Shown piece after piece: positions 8,078-16,996 of a stretch of 64,000 nt of DNA. The notes under the pieces are model-generated. The model was not told where the DNA came from, ran no database searches, and worked only from the letters and a program-made list of their open reading frames with translations. Source of the DNA: Streptomyces albogriseolus. GTDB taxonomy: Bacteria > Actinomycetota > Actinomycetes > Streptomycetales > Streptomycetaceae. Within the stretch, counting starts at the first letter, position 1, and the number at the start of each line of letters is the position of its first letter. Location: NCBI GenBank assembly GCA_014650475.1, contig BMVA01000010.1, forward strand, positions 163,394 through 227,393, in the 5' to 3' direction. Both the position numbers and the translations under genes were made by a program.

Positions 8078-10666
8078 ATGACGACTTCCGCGACGTCCGG
8101 AACCGGCGGCCCGACCGAGAACTCCCTGCGCCGCGCGCTCAGGCGCGCCCGCGACGGCGTCTCCCTGGACGTCTCCGAGGCCGCGGTCCTGCTCCAGGCC
8201 CGCGGTGAGCATCTGACGGACCTCTCCGCCTCGGCCGCCCGGGTCCGCGACGCGGGCCTGGAGGCGGCGGGGCGGCCCGGCGTCATCACGTACTCCAAGA
8301 GCGTGTTCGTTCCACTGACACGGCTGTGCCGGGACACGTGCCACTACTGCACGTTCGTCACCGTGCCCGGCAAGCTGCGCCGCGCCGGGCACGGGATGTT
8401 CATGTCGCCGGACGAGGTGCTGGACATCGCCCGCAAGGGCGCCGCGCTCGGCTGCAAGGAAGCCCTCATCACCCTCGGCGACAAGCCCGAGGACCGCTGG
8501 CCCGAGGCCCGCGAGTGGCTCGACGCGCACGGCTACGACGACACGATCGCCTACGTCCGCGCCATCTCGATCCGCATCCTGGAGGAGACGGGACTCCTCC
8601 CGCACCTCAACCCCGGCGTCCTGACCTGGACGGACTTCCAGCGTCTGAAGCCGGTCGCCCCGTCCATGGGCATGATGCTGGAGACCACCGCGACCCGCCT
8701 GTGGTCCGAGCCCGGCGGCCCCCACCACGGCTCCCCGGACAAGGAACCGGCGGTGCGGCTGAGGGTCCTCGAGGACGCGGGCCGCTCCTCGGTCCCCTTC
8801 ACCTCCGGCATCCTCATCGGCATCGGCGAGACGTACGAGGAGCGCGCGGAGTCGTTGTTCGCCCTGCGGAAGATCTCCCGCGCCCACCACGGCATCCAGG
8901 AACTGATCATCCAGAACTTCCGCGCCAAGCCGGACACCGCCATGCGCGGCATGCCGGACGCGGAGCTGGACGAACTGGTCGCCACGGTCGCCGTCGCCCG
9001 CCTCGTCCTCGGCCCCGCCGCCTGCCTCCAGGCCCCGCCGAACCTGGTCGACGCCGAGTACGGGCGGCTGATCGCGGCCGGCATCGACGACTGGGGCGGC
9101 GTCTCCCCGCTCACCATCGACCACGTCAACCCCGAGCGGCCCTGGCCGCAGATCGAGGAACTGGCCGAGCAGTCCCGCGCGGCCGGCTTCGACCTGCGCG
9201 AACGCCTCTGCGTCTACCCGGAGTTCGTGCGGCGCGGCGAGCCCTGGCTGGACCCGCGGCTGCGCCCGCACGTCGCCGCGCTCGCCGACCCGGCCACCGG
9301 CCTCGCCCTCCCGGACGCGCTGCCCAAGGGGCTGCCCTGGCAGGAGCCGGACGAGGCGTTCACCGCCACCGGCCGCACCGATCTGCACCGCACCATCGAC
9401 ACCGAGGGCCGCACCGGCGACCGCCGCGAGGACTTCGACGAGGTGTACGGCGACTGGGACGCCCTGCGCGAGGCCGCCGCGCCCGGCATGGTCCCCGAGC
9501 GGATCGACACCGACGTGCGCGAGGCGCTGCGCACGGCCGCCGACGACCCGACGAAGCTCACCGACGCCGAGGCGCTGGCCCTGCTGCACGCAGACGGTCC
9601 CGCCCTGGACGCGCTGTGCCGGGTCGCGGACGACGTGCGCAAGTCGGCGGTCGGCGACGACGTGACGTACATCGTCACGCGCAACATCAACTTCACCAAC
9701 GTCTGTTACACCGGCTGCCGCTTCTGCGCCTTCGCCCAGCGCCGCACCGACGCCGACGCGTACACGCTGTCGCTGGAGCAGGTCGCCGACCGCGCCCAGC
9801 AGGCGTGGGACGTCGGCGCGGTGGAGGTCTGCATGCAGGGCGGCATCCACCCGGACCTGCCCGGCACCGCCTACTTCGACATCGCGCGGGCCGTGAAGGA
9901 ACGCGTCCCCGGGATGCACGTCCACGCCTTCTCCCCGATGGAGGTGGTCAACGGCGCGACGCGTACGGGCCTGTCCATCCGCGAGTGGCTGACCGCCGCC
10001 AAGGAAGCCGGCCTGGACACCATCCCGGGCACGGCCGCCGAGATCCTCGACGACGAGGTCCGCTGGATCCTCACCAAGGGCAAGCTGCCGGCGGCGACCT
10101 GGATCGAGGTCGTCGAGACGGCCCACGACCTGGGCATCCGCTCCTCGTCCACGATGATGTACGGCCATGTCGACCAGCCGCGCCACTGGCTCGGCCACCT
10201 GCGGACCCTGGCCGGCGTCCAGCAGCGGACCGGCGGCTTCACCGAGTTCGTGACGCTGCCCTTCGTGCACACCAACGCCCCCGTCTACCTGGCCGGCATC
10301 GCCCGCCCGGGCCCGACCGTCCGTGACAACCGCGCGGTCACGGCGATGGCCCGCCTGCTGCTCCACCCCTGGATCCCCCACATCCAGACGAGCTGGGTCA
10401 AACTGGGCGCGGAGGGCGCGGCGGAGATGCTGCGCTCCGGCGCGAACGACCTCGGCGGGACGCTGATGGAGGAGACCATCTCCCGTATGGCGGGCTCCTC
10501 CTACGGCTCCTACAAGTCGGTCAAGGACCTGATCGCGGTGGCGGAGGCGGCCGGCCGCCCGGCGAAGCCGCGCACGACCCTGTACGGCGAGGTCCCCGAG
10601 GAGCGCCGCCGCGCGGCGGAGGCCTCGGACGGCCATCTGCCGGAGCTGCTGCCGGTCCTCGACTGA
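8078..10666 (+). CDS. fbiC: FbiC, F420 chromophore (FO) synthase, CofG-CofH fusion
   Basis: 862 residues, the usual length of actinobacterial FbiC. It contains two radical-SAM domains. The N-terminal CofG half carries the Fe-S motif CRDTCHYC near residue 84, and the C-terminal CofH half carries CYTGCRFC near residue 543. The enzyme joins tyrosine and a 5-amino-6-ribitylamino-uracil to make FO, the 7,8-didemethyl-8-hydroxy-5-deazariboflavin core of F420. All six cluster Cys are present. No Shine-Dalgarno precedes the ATG. Flanking genes at 5055 and 7193 encode likely F420 users. Confidence 0.95.
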   Translation: MTTSATSGTGGPTENSLRRALRRARDGVSLDVSEAAVLLQARGEHLTDLSASAARVRDAGLEAAGRPGVITYSKSVFVPLTRLCRDTCHYCTFVTVPGKLRRAGHGMFMSPDEVLDIARKGAALGCKEALITLGDKPEDRWPEAREWLDAHGYDDTIAYVRAISIRILEETGLLPHLNPGVLTWTDFQRLKPVAPSMGMMLETTATRLWSEPGGPHHGSPDKEPAVRLRVLEDAGRSSVPFTSGILIGIGETYEERAESLFALRKISRAHHGIQELIIQNFRAKPDTAMRGMPDAELDELVATVAVARLVLGPAACLQAPPNLVDAEYGRLIAAGIDDWGGVSPLTIDHVNPERPWPQIEELAEQSRAAGFDLRERLCVYPEFVRRGEPWLDPRLRPHVAALADPATGLALPDALPKGLPWQEPDEAFTATGRTDLHRTIDTEGRTGDRREDFDEVYGDWDALREAAAPGMVPERIDTDVREALRTAADDPTKLTDAEALALLHADGPALDALCRVADDVRKSAVGDDVTYIVTRNINFTNVCYTGCRFCAFAQRRTDADAYTLSLEQVADRAQQAWDVGAVEVCMQGGIHPDLPGTAYFDIARAVKERVPGMHVHAFSPMEVVNGATRTGLSIREWLTAAKEAGLDTIPGTAAEILDDEVRWILTKGKLPAATWIEVVETAHDLGIRSSSTMMYGHVDQPRHWLGHLRTLAGVQQRTGGFTEFVTLPFVHTNAPVYLAGIARPGPTVRDNRAVTAMARLLLHPWIPHIQTSWVKLGAEGAAEMLRSGANDLGGTLMEETISRMAGSSYGSYKSVKDLIAVAEAAGRPAKPRTTLYGEVPEERRRAAEASDGHLPELLPVLD

Positions 10667-10734
10667 CTCAGCCCCGCCCCCTGCTGGCAGTAGGATGATC
10701 CGACCCGCTTTCGGTAGCTGAGGAGTGCGTACCG

Positions 10735-11304
10735 GTGTCTGCCCGTCTTCCTTCGTGGGCCTGGGTGACCGGGCTGACCACGGGGGCGATAGCCGTGGTG
10801 GCGGTCCTGGGCGTCCAGGCGGACCAGGGCACCAAGCCCGTCGCCGCCACCACGCCGCCGAAGGCCACGGCGACGGCGGACCCGAAGCCGTCCGCCGCCC
10901 CGCCGGAGAAGCCGTCGACGCCGGCCGTCCCCGCCGACTCCGGCACCGGCCGCCGCATCGTCTACTCCCTCGGCCAGAAGCGCGTCTGGCTGGTCGACGC
11001 CAGCGACGCCGCCCGCCGCTCCTTCCCGGTGTGGCCCGGCACGGTCTCCCCGGACCCCGGCTCCTACGCGATCGGCGCCCGCAACGAGGCCACCACCGGC
11101 AGCGACGGCGTACCGGTGGAGCACATCATGTACTTCGCCCAGAAGTCCGGCGTCTTCGTCGCCTTCTCCAACGCGGTCGACGGCTCCTCACCCCCGCCCG
11201 CCGACCCCGGCGCCCAGACCGGCGGCATCCGCGTCGCCAAACAGGACGGCAAGGCCCTCTGGACCTTCGGCACGGCGGGCACCACGGTCCACGTGGTGAA
11301 GTAG
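10735..11304 (+). CDS. Membrane-anchored L,D-transpeptidase-like protein lacking catalytic Cys
   Basis: 189 residues from a GTG preceded by TGAGGAG. One N-terminal membrane helix (WVTGLTTGAIAVVAVLGV) is followed by a Pro/Ala/Lys linker (~35-70) and a YkuD-like beta fold: VWLVDASDAA, the Gly/Pro turn PDPGSYAIG, and a C-terminal GTAGTTVHVV. In active L,D-transpeptidases a G-C-I/V-R motif carries the nucleophile; here it reads TGGIR (Gly164), and the preceding catalytic His region is FSNAVDG. I infer a non-catalytic, cell-wall-facing fold. The ATPase gene starts 17 bp downstream, so cotranscription is likely. Confidence 0.72.
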   Translation: MSARLPSWAWVTGLTTGAIAVVAVLGVQADQGTKPVAATTPPKATATADPKPSAAPPEKPSTPAVPADSGTGRRIVYSLGQKRVWLVDASDAARRSFPVWPGTVSPDPGSYAIGARNEATTGSDGVPVEHIMYFAQKSGVFVAFSNAVDGSSPPPADPGAQTGGIRVAKQDGKALWTFGTAGTTVHVVK

Positions 11305-11321
11305 CCGGGAAAGGCATACAC

Positions 11322-13841
11322 ATGGCGCGCGGGCGGGTTTCGCTCCAGGAGCTGGTGCGGCGGCGGACGCGTGCCGGGCTCGTCGCGCGCAGTGCCGAAC
11401 GGGAGCTGTTCCGGGGCAACTTCGACACCGCACCCGAGGACGGACGGCACCGCTTCCTGTTCCATGTGCACGGCACCGCGGGCGTCGGAAAGACACGCCT
11501 GGTCAAGGAGTTCGAGCATCTCGCCCGCGAACAGGGCGCGTTGACGGCGTACGTCAACGAGACCTCCGGCTCCGTCCCCGAGGCGCTGGAAGCGGTGTGC
11601 CGTCAGTTCGCCTTACGGGGGCACCGGTTGAAGGACCTGGAGCGGATGCTCGCGACGCACCGCGAGCGCCGCCACGAGGCGGAGACCGCCGCCCTCGCCG
11701 CCCTCGACCCCGCCCCGGACGGCGCCCCCTCCACGGGCGGCATGGCGCTCGCCCGCGCCGGACTCGCCGGACTCGGACTCGTCCCCGGCGTCGCCCCGTT
11801 CACGGCCGTCCTCGACCCCGCGCAGCTCGCCCACGGAGCCGACCGGCTGCGCTCGGTCCTCGCCGCCCGCTTCCGCAGCCACGAGGACGTCCGCCTGGTC
11901 CTCGACCCGGCGAGCGTCCTCACCCCCGTCCTCACCGACGAACTGAACGCGGTCGCCTCCGACGTCCCCTGGATCGTCCTCCTCCTCGACACCTACGAGC
12001 GCACCGGCCCCTTCCTCGACGCCTGGCTGCACGACCTGCTCACCACCGACCGCTACGGAGCCCTGCCCGACACGGTCGTCGTCGTCACCGCGGGACAGCA
12101 CCCCGCCGACCCGGCCCGCTGGGGCACGTTCGCCGACTTCATGACCTCCCTGCCGCTCCAGCCCTTCACCGAGGCGGAAGCACGCGGACTGCTCGCCGAA
12201 CGGGGCGTCACCGCCGAACCCGTCGTCGCCGAGGCGCTCCGCCTCACCGGCGGCCTCCCGGTGCTGCTCTCCACGATTGCCGGCACCCGCCCCGCAGGAC
12301 CCGAGGACGTCACCGACCCCAGCGCCACCGCCGTCGAACGTTTCCTGAAGTGGGAACAGGACCCCGGCCGCCGGTTCGCCGCCCTCGCGGGCGCGCTGCC
12401 CCGGCTGCTGGACGCGGACGTCTTCGCGGTCGCCGCCGACTGCGACCGCGACCGCGCCGAGGAGCTCTACGCCTGGGTGGAGACCCTGCCGTTCGCCGAC
12501 CGGCTCGGCGGCCGGATGCGCTACCACGACATCGTGCGCGCCCCCATGCTGCGGCTCCAGCGCGGCCGCTCCCCGCGCGGCTGGGCCGACGGCCACGACA
12601 GGCTCGCACAGGCCTTCCGCCGGTGGCGCGAACAGACGGAGAACGGCCGGGACACCGGCACGCTGTGGCTCGACGAGACCTGGTGCGAGCTGCGGCTCGG
12701 GGAGCTGTACCACCGTCTGTGCGCCGCCGGCCCCACGGCGGTCTCCGACACCCTGCGGGACCTGGTGGAGGCGTGCGACCAGGGGGAGGCGCTCGCCGCC
12801 CGCTGGGTCCGGGTGCTGGAGGACGCGGGGCGGGACGCGGGCGCGCCGGGCGTGAGCGCCTGGGGCGACCGGCTGTCGGCCGCGCTCGCCTCCGGCGGGA
12901 CGCGGGCGGTTCTCGACACCCTGCTGGACTGGGCGGGGCACACCCCGCTTCCCGTCCCGGGCCGGCTGCCCGTCCGGCGCGGCGGCGACGAGCCGTCGAC
13001 CACACCCGGCGGCGGCGTGCCGGCCGGCCCCCCCGACTTCCCCGGCGACCCCGTGGGGGCCGACCCCATGCTGTGGGACCTCGACCTGGCCGGGGCGCCG
13101 GCGGACGTCGACTGGATGTCACAGGAGCAGGCCCGCCTGACGACTCCCGCGGACGTCGCCCTCCCCGCCCCCCTCCTCGCCCGCATCCACCGCGACCGCG
13201 CCCTCGCGCACGCCGCGCGGGGGGACCACACCTCCGCCGTCACCGAACTGAGCGGGGCCCTCGCCCTCACCCCCGACGACGCCCGCACGCTCGCCCTGCG
13301 CGGCGAGTACCTGCGGGCCCTCGGCCTCCACGCGGAGGCCGTCGCCGACCTGGAGCAGGCCACCGCCCTCGACCCCGCCGACGCCTACGCCTGGGCCTCC
13401 CTCGGCGCCGCCCGCCTCACCCTCGGCCACCCGGAGGGAGCCCGTACCGCCCTGGACCACGCCCTCGCCCTGAGGCCCGACTACACCTGGGCGCTGGTCC
13501 GCCGCGCCCGGGTGGCCCGGGAGCTGGGCGACCCGGAGGGCCGCCTCGCCGCCCTCGACCGCGCCGTCGCCGCCGAACCCGACTCCGCGTGGGCGCACTG
13601 CGAACGCGGGGACGCCCTCCGCGCCGCCGACCGCGACCGGGAGGCCCTGGCCGCCTACGACCGGGCCCTCGCCCTCGACCCCGGGTACGCGTCGGCGTAC
13701 GCGAGCCGGGGCGTGGCCCATCACCGCCTGGGCCAACTCGACGAGGCCCTCGCCGACCTGGACCGCGCCCTGGAGCTGAACCCGTCGTACGCCTGGGCGC
13801 GCGAGCGGCGCGATGCGGTCGTACAGCACCGCGACGGCTGA
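11322..13841 (+). CDS. STAND-like P-loop ATPase with C-terminal TPR array
   Basis: 839 residues. A Walker A motif GTAGVGKT lies near residue 50, and a Walker B-like strand (WIVLLLDTYERTG) near residue 225. A helical region follows, and at least six TPR units run from ~620 to the end (A..LDPADAYAWASLG, A.DLDRALELNP and similar). The layout, AAA/STAND switch plus TPR sensor, suits a signal-transducing or scaffold ATPase. No effector domain such as TIR, nuclease or transmembrane segment is visible. It lies between the transpeptidase-like gene and an inactive-looking ADP-ribosylglycohydrolase. Specific role unknown. Confidence 0.75.
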   Translation: MARGRVSLQELVRRRTRAGLVARSAERELFRGNFDTAPEDGRHRFLFHVHGTAGVGKTRLVKEFEHLAREQGALTAYVNETSGSVPEALEAVCRQFALRGHRLKDLERMLATHRERRHEAETAALAALDPAPDGAPSTGGMALARAGLAGLGLVPGVAPFTAVLDPAQLAHGADRLRSVLAARFRSHEDVRLVLDPASVLTPVLTDELNAVASDVPWIVLLLDTYERTGPFLDAWLHDLLTTDRYGALPDTVVVVTAGQHPADPARWGTFADFMTSLPLQPFTEAEARGLLAERGVTAEPVVAEALRLTGGLPVLLSTIAGTRPAGPEDVTDPSATAVERFLKWEQDPGRRFAALAGALPRLLDADVFAVAADCDRDRAEELYAWVETLPFADRLGGRMRYHDIVRAPMLRLQRGRSPRGWADGHDRLAQAFRRWREQTENGRDTGTLWLDETWCELRLGELYHRLCAAGPTAVSDTLRDLVEACDQGEALAARWVRVLEDAGRDAGAPGVSAWGDRLSAALASGGTRAVLDTLLDWAGHTPLPVPGRLPVRRGGDEPSTTPGGGVPAGPPDFPGDPVGADPMLWDLDLAGAPADVDWMSQEQARLTTPADVALPAPLLARIHRDRALAHAARGDHTSAVTELSGALALTPDDARTLALRGEYLRALGLHAEAVADLEQATALDPADAYAWASLGAARLTLGHPEGARTALDHALALRPDYTWALVRRARVARELGDPEGRLAALDRAVAAEPDSAWAHCERGDALRAADRDREALAAYDRALALDPGYASAYASRGVAHHRLGQLDEALADLDRALELNPSYAWARERRDAVVQHRDG

Positions 13842-13975
13842 AACCGGGCGACTCCCGACCGTTCGGATCGCACTCCGCACAGCGAACCGGAGGGCGATCC
13901 GGCCTCGCAGCCGACCGTCCCCGTTCGATTACAGTGCAGGGCGTCGTACATGCGGACGGTCCCGGGGAGGTCTTG

Positions 13976-15094
13976 GTGGCTGGTACTGCCGGGCCCGTGT
14001 GGGGGCGCCGTGAGCAGCAGGATTTCCGCAGCCGGGTGCGCGGAACGCTGCTCGGGGTGGCCGTGGGCGACGCGCTGGGCGCGCCCGTGGACGGCCTGGA
14101 CGTCGACGCCATCCGCCGGACCCACGGCGCGGAGGGCCTGACCGACCTCGCCCCCGCCTACGGCCGGCGCGGCGCCGTCACCCACCACACCCAGCTCACC
14201 CTCTTCACCGTGGACGGCCTGATCCGCGCCCAGGTGCGGCGCGACACCGGCGCGTGGCACCCGCCGACTGACCTGCACCGGGCGTATCTGCGCTGGGCCA
14301 CCACGCAGCGCGACTGGGGCCCGGACGAGCGGCGCAAGGAGGACGGCTGGCTGGCCCGGGAGGAGTGGCTGTACGCCCGCCGCGACCCGGCCCGCCCTCT
14401 GCTCCTCGGCCTGGGCGACGCGACGATGGGCACGCTGGACGCGCCCAAGAACCCCGGCGAGGCCGGCCCGGAGGCGGCGGCCCGGTCGGCGCCGTTCGGG
14501 CTGCTGGTCGGCTGGGACCCGCAGCTGGTGGCGCAGCTCGCCGTGGAGTGCGCGGCGCAGACCCACGGCCACCCGGTCGCCTTCCTCGCGGCGGGCGCGT
14601 ACGCGGTGCTGGTGCACGCGCTGGCCCGGGGCGACAGCCTGGACACGGCGGTGCAGCGCACCCTCGCCCTGCTGGCCGCCCGGCCCGGCCACCAGCCGGT
14701 GACGGACGCCCTCCAGCGCGCCCTGGGCGCGGTACGGCAGGGGATGCCCGGCGCGGAGCGCGTCACGGAACTGGTCGGCGCCGCCACCGCCGAGGGCCTG
14801 CTGTCCGCCGCCGTGTACTGCGCGCTGGTGGGGGAGGACGTACGGCACGGGCTGTGTCTCGCCGTGAACCACAGCGGCCCCAGCGCCGCGGCCGGCGCGC
14901 TGACCGGCGGCCTGCTGGGCGCCCTGCACGGCGAGACGGCCCTCCCGCCGGCCTGGCTGGCCGAACTGGAGGGCCGTCCCACGGTCCTGGAACTGGCCGA
15001 CGACTTCGCGATGGAAATGACCCAGGGCCCCGCCCTCCACACCCCCGCCTCCGCGTCCCCGGCCTGGCTGACCCGCTACCCAAGAGGCGCCTAG
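13976..15094 (+). CDS. ADP-ribosylglycohydrolase homologue lacking metal-binding residues
   Basis: 372 residues from a GTG placed 5 nt after GGGGAGG. The fold is clear along the whole length: RVRGTLLGVAVGDALGAPV, RSAPFGLLVGW, ECAAQTHGHP, LADDFAMEMTQ. Active ARH/DraG enzymes bind Mg through T-D-D-T near residue 69 and G-D-S-D near residue 300. Here these read THHTQ and SGPSAAAG. A third conserved G-C-G-T-V-M-R segment reads GPEAAAR (~164). All Asp metal ligands are therefore missing while the scaffold is kept, so it is probably a pseudoenzyme that binds rather than cleaves ADP-ribose or a partner. It begins 134 bp after the TPR-ATPase. Confidence 0.85.
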   Translation: MAGTAGPVWGRREQQDFRSRVRGTLLGVAVGDALGAPVDGLDVDAIRRTHGAEGLTDLAPAYGRRGAVTHHTQLTLFTVDGLIRAQVRRDTGAWHPPTDLHRAYLRWATTQRDWGPDERRKEDGWLAREEWLYARRDPARPLLLGLGDATMGTLDAPKNPGEAGPEAAARSAPFGLLVGWDPQLVAQLAVECAAQTHGHPVAFLAAGAYAVLVHALARGDSLDTAVQRTLALLAARPGHQPVTDALQRALGAVRQGMPGAERVTELVGAATAEGLLSAAVYCALVGEDVRHGLCLAVNHSGPSAAAGALTGGLLGALHGETALPPAWLAELEGRPTVLELADDFAMEMTQGPALHTPASASPAWLTRYPRGA

Positions 15095-15139
15095 GGATCA
15101 CGCCCCTCAGGGGCGCGGGGAACTGCGCAAAGGGGGTCC

Positions 15140-15154
15140 GGGGGCGAAGCCCCC
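15140..15154. terminator. Short GC hairpin in a Streptomyces-type intergenic repeat
   Basis: GGGGGC-GAA-GCCCCC lies between the ends of the convergent ARH-like and symporter genes. The preceding GCGCGGGGAACTGCGC (15115-15130) is a sequence I recall as frequent between Streptomyces genes. It probably ends both transcripts. Confidence 0.6.
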
Positions 15155-15195
15155 GAGGGACGGGACGGGAAGGGGCGGAGGGGGCGAAAGAACCC

Positions 15196-16755
15196 CTAGT
15201 CCTTCACCGGAGCCCCGGCAACCTCCCCCGCAGGCGCGGGAACAGCCACCGCCTCCCCGTCCCCGTCGGAGTTCACCCGCTCGATAATCGCGACCCTCTC
15301 CTCCGTGTCCTCCGGCTTCACCCACCCGACCACGACATACAGCACCAGCGACACGGCCAGCGGAATGGACACCTGGTACTCCAGCGGCACCCCACCCTCC
15401 ACCGACCAGTGGACCGGGTAGTTCACCAGCCAGAACGCCACCAGCCCCATCCCCCAGCTGACCAGCGCGGCGGTGGGCCCGGAGCGCCGGAACGGCCGCA
15501 GCAGCCCCAGCATCATCGGAATGGCGATCGGCCCCATCAGCCCGGCCACCCACTTGATCACCACGGTGATGATGTCCTTGAACGTCGGCGAGTCGACCTG
15601 CGTGGCCACGGCCATGGACAGCCCCAGGAACACCACGGTCGTGACCCGCGCCGCGACCAGCCCGGACCGTTCGCCCCAGGCCCGCGCCCGGGCGGACAGC
15701 ACCGGCGCCACGTCCCGGGTGAACACCGCCGCGATCGCGTTGGCGTCCGAGGAGCACATGGCCATCGTGTGGGAGAAGAAGCCGACGATGACCAGCCCCA
15801 GCAGTCCGTGCGGCAGCAGCTGCTCGGTCATCAGGGCGTAGGAGTCGGACCCGTCGGCCTTCTGCGACTCCACGAGCAGCGGCGACATCCACATCGGGAA
15901 GAACAGCACCAGCGGCCAGACGAGCCACAGCACCGCCGACAGCCGCGCGGACCGTGCCGCCTCACGCGCGTCGGAGGTGGCCATGTACCGCTGGGCCTGG
16001 TTGAGCATCCCGCCGTTGTACTCGAACAGCTTGATGAAGAGGAACGCCAGCAGGAACACCGTGCCGTACGGCCCGACCAGCGGCTTCCCGTGCCCTTGGA
16101 GCTCCGGCTGGTCCCATGCGCCGAGGAAGCCGCCGTGGTCGCCGAGCTCCAGCACCACCGCGACGAACATCGTGATGCCGGCCAGCAGCTGGATGACGAA
16201 CTGTCCGAGTTCCGTCAGCGCGTCCGCCCACAACCCGCCGATGGTGCAGTAGACGGCGGTGACCGCGCCGGTGATGAGGATGCCCTGGTTCAGGGAGACC
16301 CCGGTGAACACCGACAGCAGGGTGGCGATGGCCGCCCACTTCGCGCCGACGTCCACGATCTTGAGCAGCATCCCTGACCAGGCCAGCGCCTGCTGGGTGC
16401 GCAGGTCGTAGCGGTTCTTGAGGTACTCCAGCGGCGAGGCCACGTGGAGCCGGGAGCGCAGCCGGTTGATCCGCGGGGCGAACAGCCTGGAGCCGATGGC
16501 GATGCCGAGAGCGATGGGGAAGGACCAGGTGACGAACGAGGTGACGCCGTAGGTGTAGGCGATGCCGGCGTACCCGGTGAACATCACCGCGCTGTAGCCC
16601 GACATGTGGTGGGAGATCCCGGAGAGCCACCAGGGCATCTTGCCGCCGGCCGTGAAGAAGTCGCTGACGTTGTCCACCCGCTTGTGCGACCAGACACCGA
16701 TGGCGACCATCACGGCGAAGTAGCCGATGAGCACCGCCCAGTCGAGACCGTTCAT
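15196..16755 (-). CDS. Sodium:solute symporter family transporter
   Basis: 519 residues, mostly hydrophobic, with ~13 predicted membrane helices and SSS-family landmarks: LIGYFAVMVAIGVWSHKRV at the start, then GGKMPWWLSGISHHMSGYSAVMFTG and later CSSDANAIAAVFTRD. These suggest Na+-coupled uptake of a small organic solute across the cytoplasmic membrane, but the substrate cannot be read from sequence. The ATG at 16755 starts directly at the first helix; the frame extends 33 codons upstream without conserved features. Two dyads lie upstream (16788-16817 and 16930-16949). Confidence 0.85.
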   Translation of the reverse strand: MNGLDWAVLIGYFAVMVAIGVWSHKRVDNVSDFFTAGGKMPWWLSGISHHMSGYSAVMFTGYAGIAYTYGVTSFVTWSFPIALGIAIGSRLFAPRINRLRSRLHVASPLEYLKNRYDLRTQQALAWSGMLLKIVDVGAKWAAIATLLSVFTGVSLNQGILITGAVTAVYCTIGGLWADALTELGQFVIQLLAGITMFVAVVLELGDHGGFLGAWDQPELQGHGKPLVGPYGTVFLLAFLFIKLFEYNGGMLNQAQRYMATSDAREAARSARLSAVLWLVWPLVLFFPMWMSPLLVESQKADGSDSYALMTEQLLPHGLLGLVIVGFFSHTMAMCSSDANAIAAVFTRDVAPVLSARARAWGERSGLVAARVTTVVFLGLSMAVATQVDSPTFKDIITVVIKWVAGLMGPIAIPMMLGLLRPFRRSGPTAALVSWGMGLVAFWLVNYPVHWSVEGGVPLEYQVSIPLAVSLVLYVVVGWVKPEDTEERVAIIERVNSDGDGEAVAVPAPAGEVAGAPVKD

Positions 16756-16787
16756 GTCCCCCCTTCCAGGGTCCGCCTTGTGAACAC

Positions 16788-16817
16788 CGCTCAGCTGGTT
16801 GGCACTTCGCCTGAGCG
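16788..16817. promoter_or_regulatory. Inverted repeat upstream of symporter gene
   Basis: CGCTCAG (16788-16794) and CTGAGCG (16811-16817) form a spaced dyad 33 nt before the symporter ATG, a plausible operator. The binding protein is unknown. Confidence 0.35.
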
Positions 16818-16929
16818 GGGCAGAAGCAGGGAAGGGTGCGAAGTGCCCGCTCATCGTGGGTGCTGTGGCGGGAGCACGACAAGAAAACTACAGACCAAGA
16901 CCAGGTAAAAATGTTCGTCAGGTTGACCG

Positions 16930-16949
16930 GCGTTCAGCTCACTGAACGC
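16930..16949. promoter_or_regulatory. Perfect 8-bp dyad, possible operator
   Basis: GCGTTCAG-CTCA-CTGAACGC sits 175 nt upstream of the symporter start and just past the terminator of the upstream membrane-protein gene. It could be an operator or part of that terminator region. Confidence 0.35.
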
Positions 16950-16966
16950 AATGGGGACATGAAGAA

Positions 16967-16991
16967 GCCCCGGGGAACCTCTCCCCGGGGC
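16967..16991 (-). terminator. Stem-loop after membrane-protein gene
   Basis: Exact 10-bp arms 16967-16976 and 16982-16991 with a 5-nt loop, beginning 5 nt beyond the stop of the minus-strand gene ending at 16997. Confidence 0.8.
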
Positions 16992-16996
16992 CTGTC

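Noticed and set aside
11322-13841. Anti-phage STAND (Avs-like) defence gene
   Set aside because: It has the P-loop and TPR parts but no effector domain such as nuclease, TIR or membrane pore, and its neighbours look conserved rather than part of a defence island.
11597-13975. + strand frame continuing upstream of the ARH-like gene through the TPR-ATPase
   Set aside because: The upstream part is Arg/Pro-rich shadow coding in another frame of the ATPase. GGGGAGG and the conserved N-terminus place the real start at 13976.
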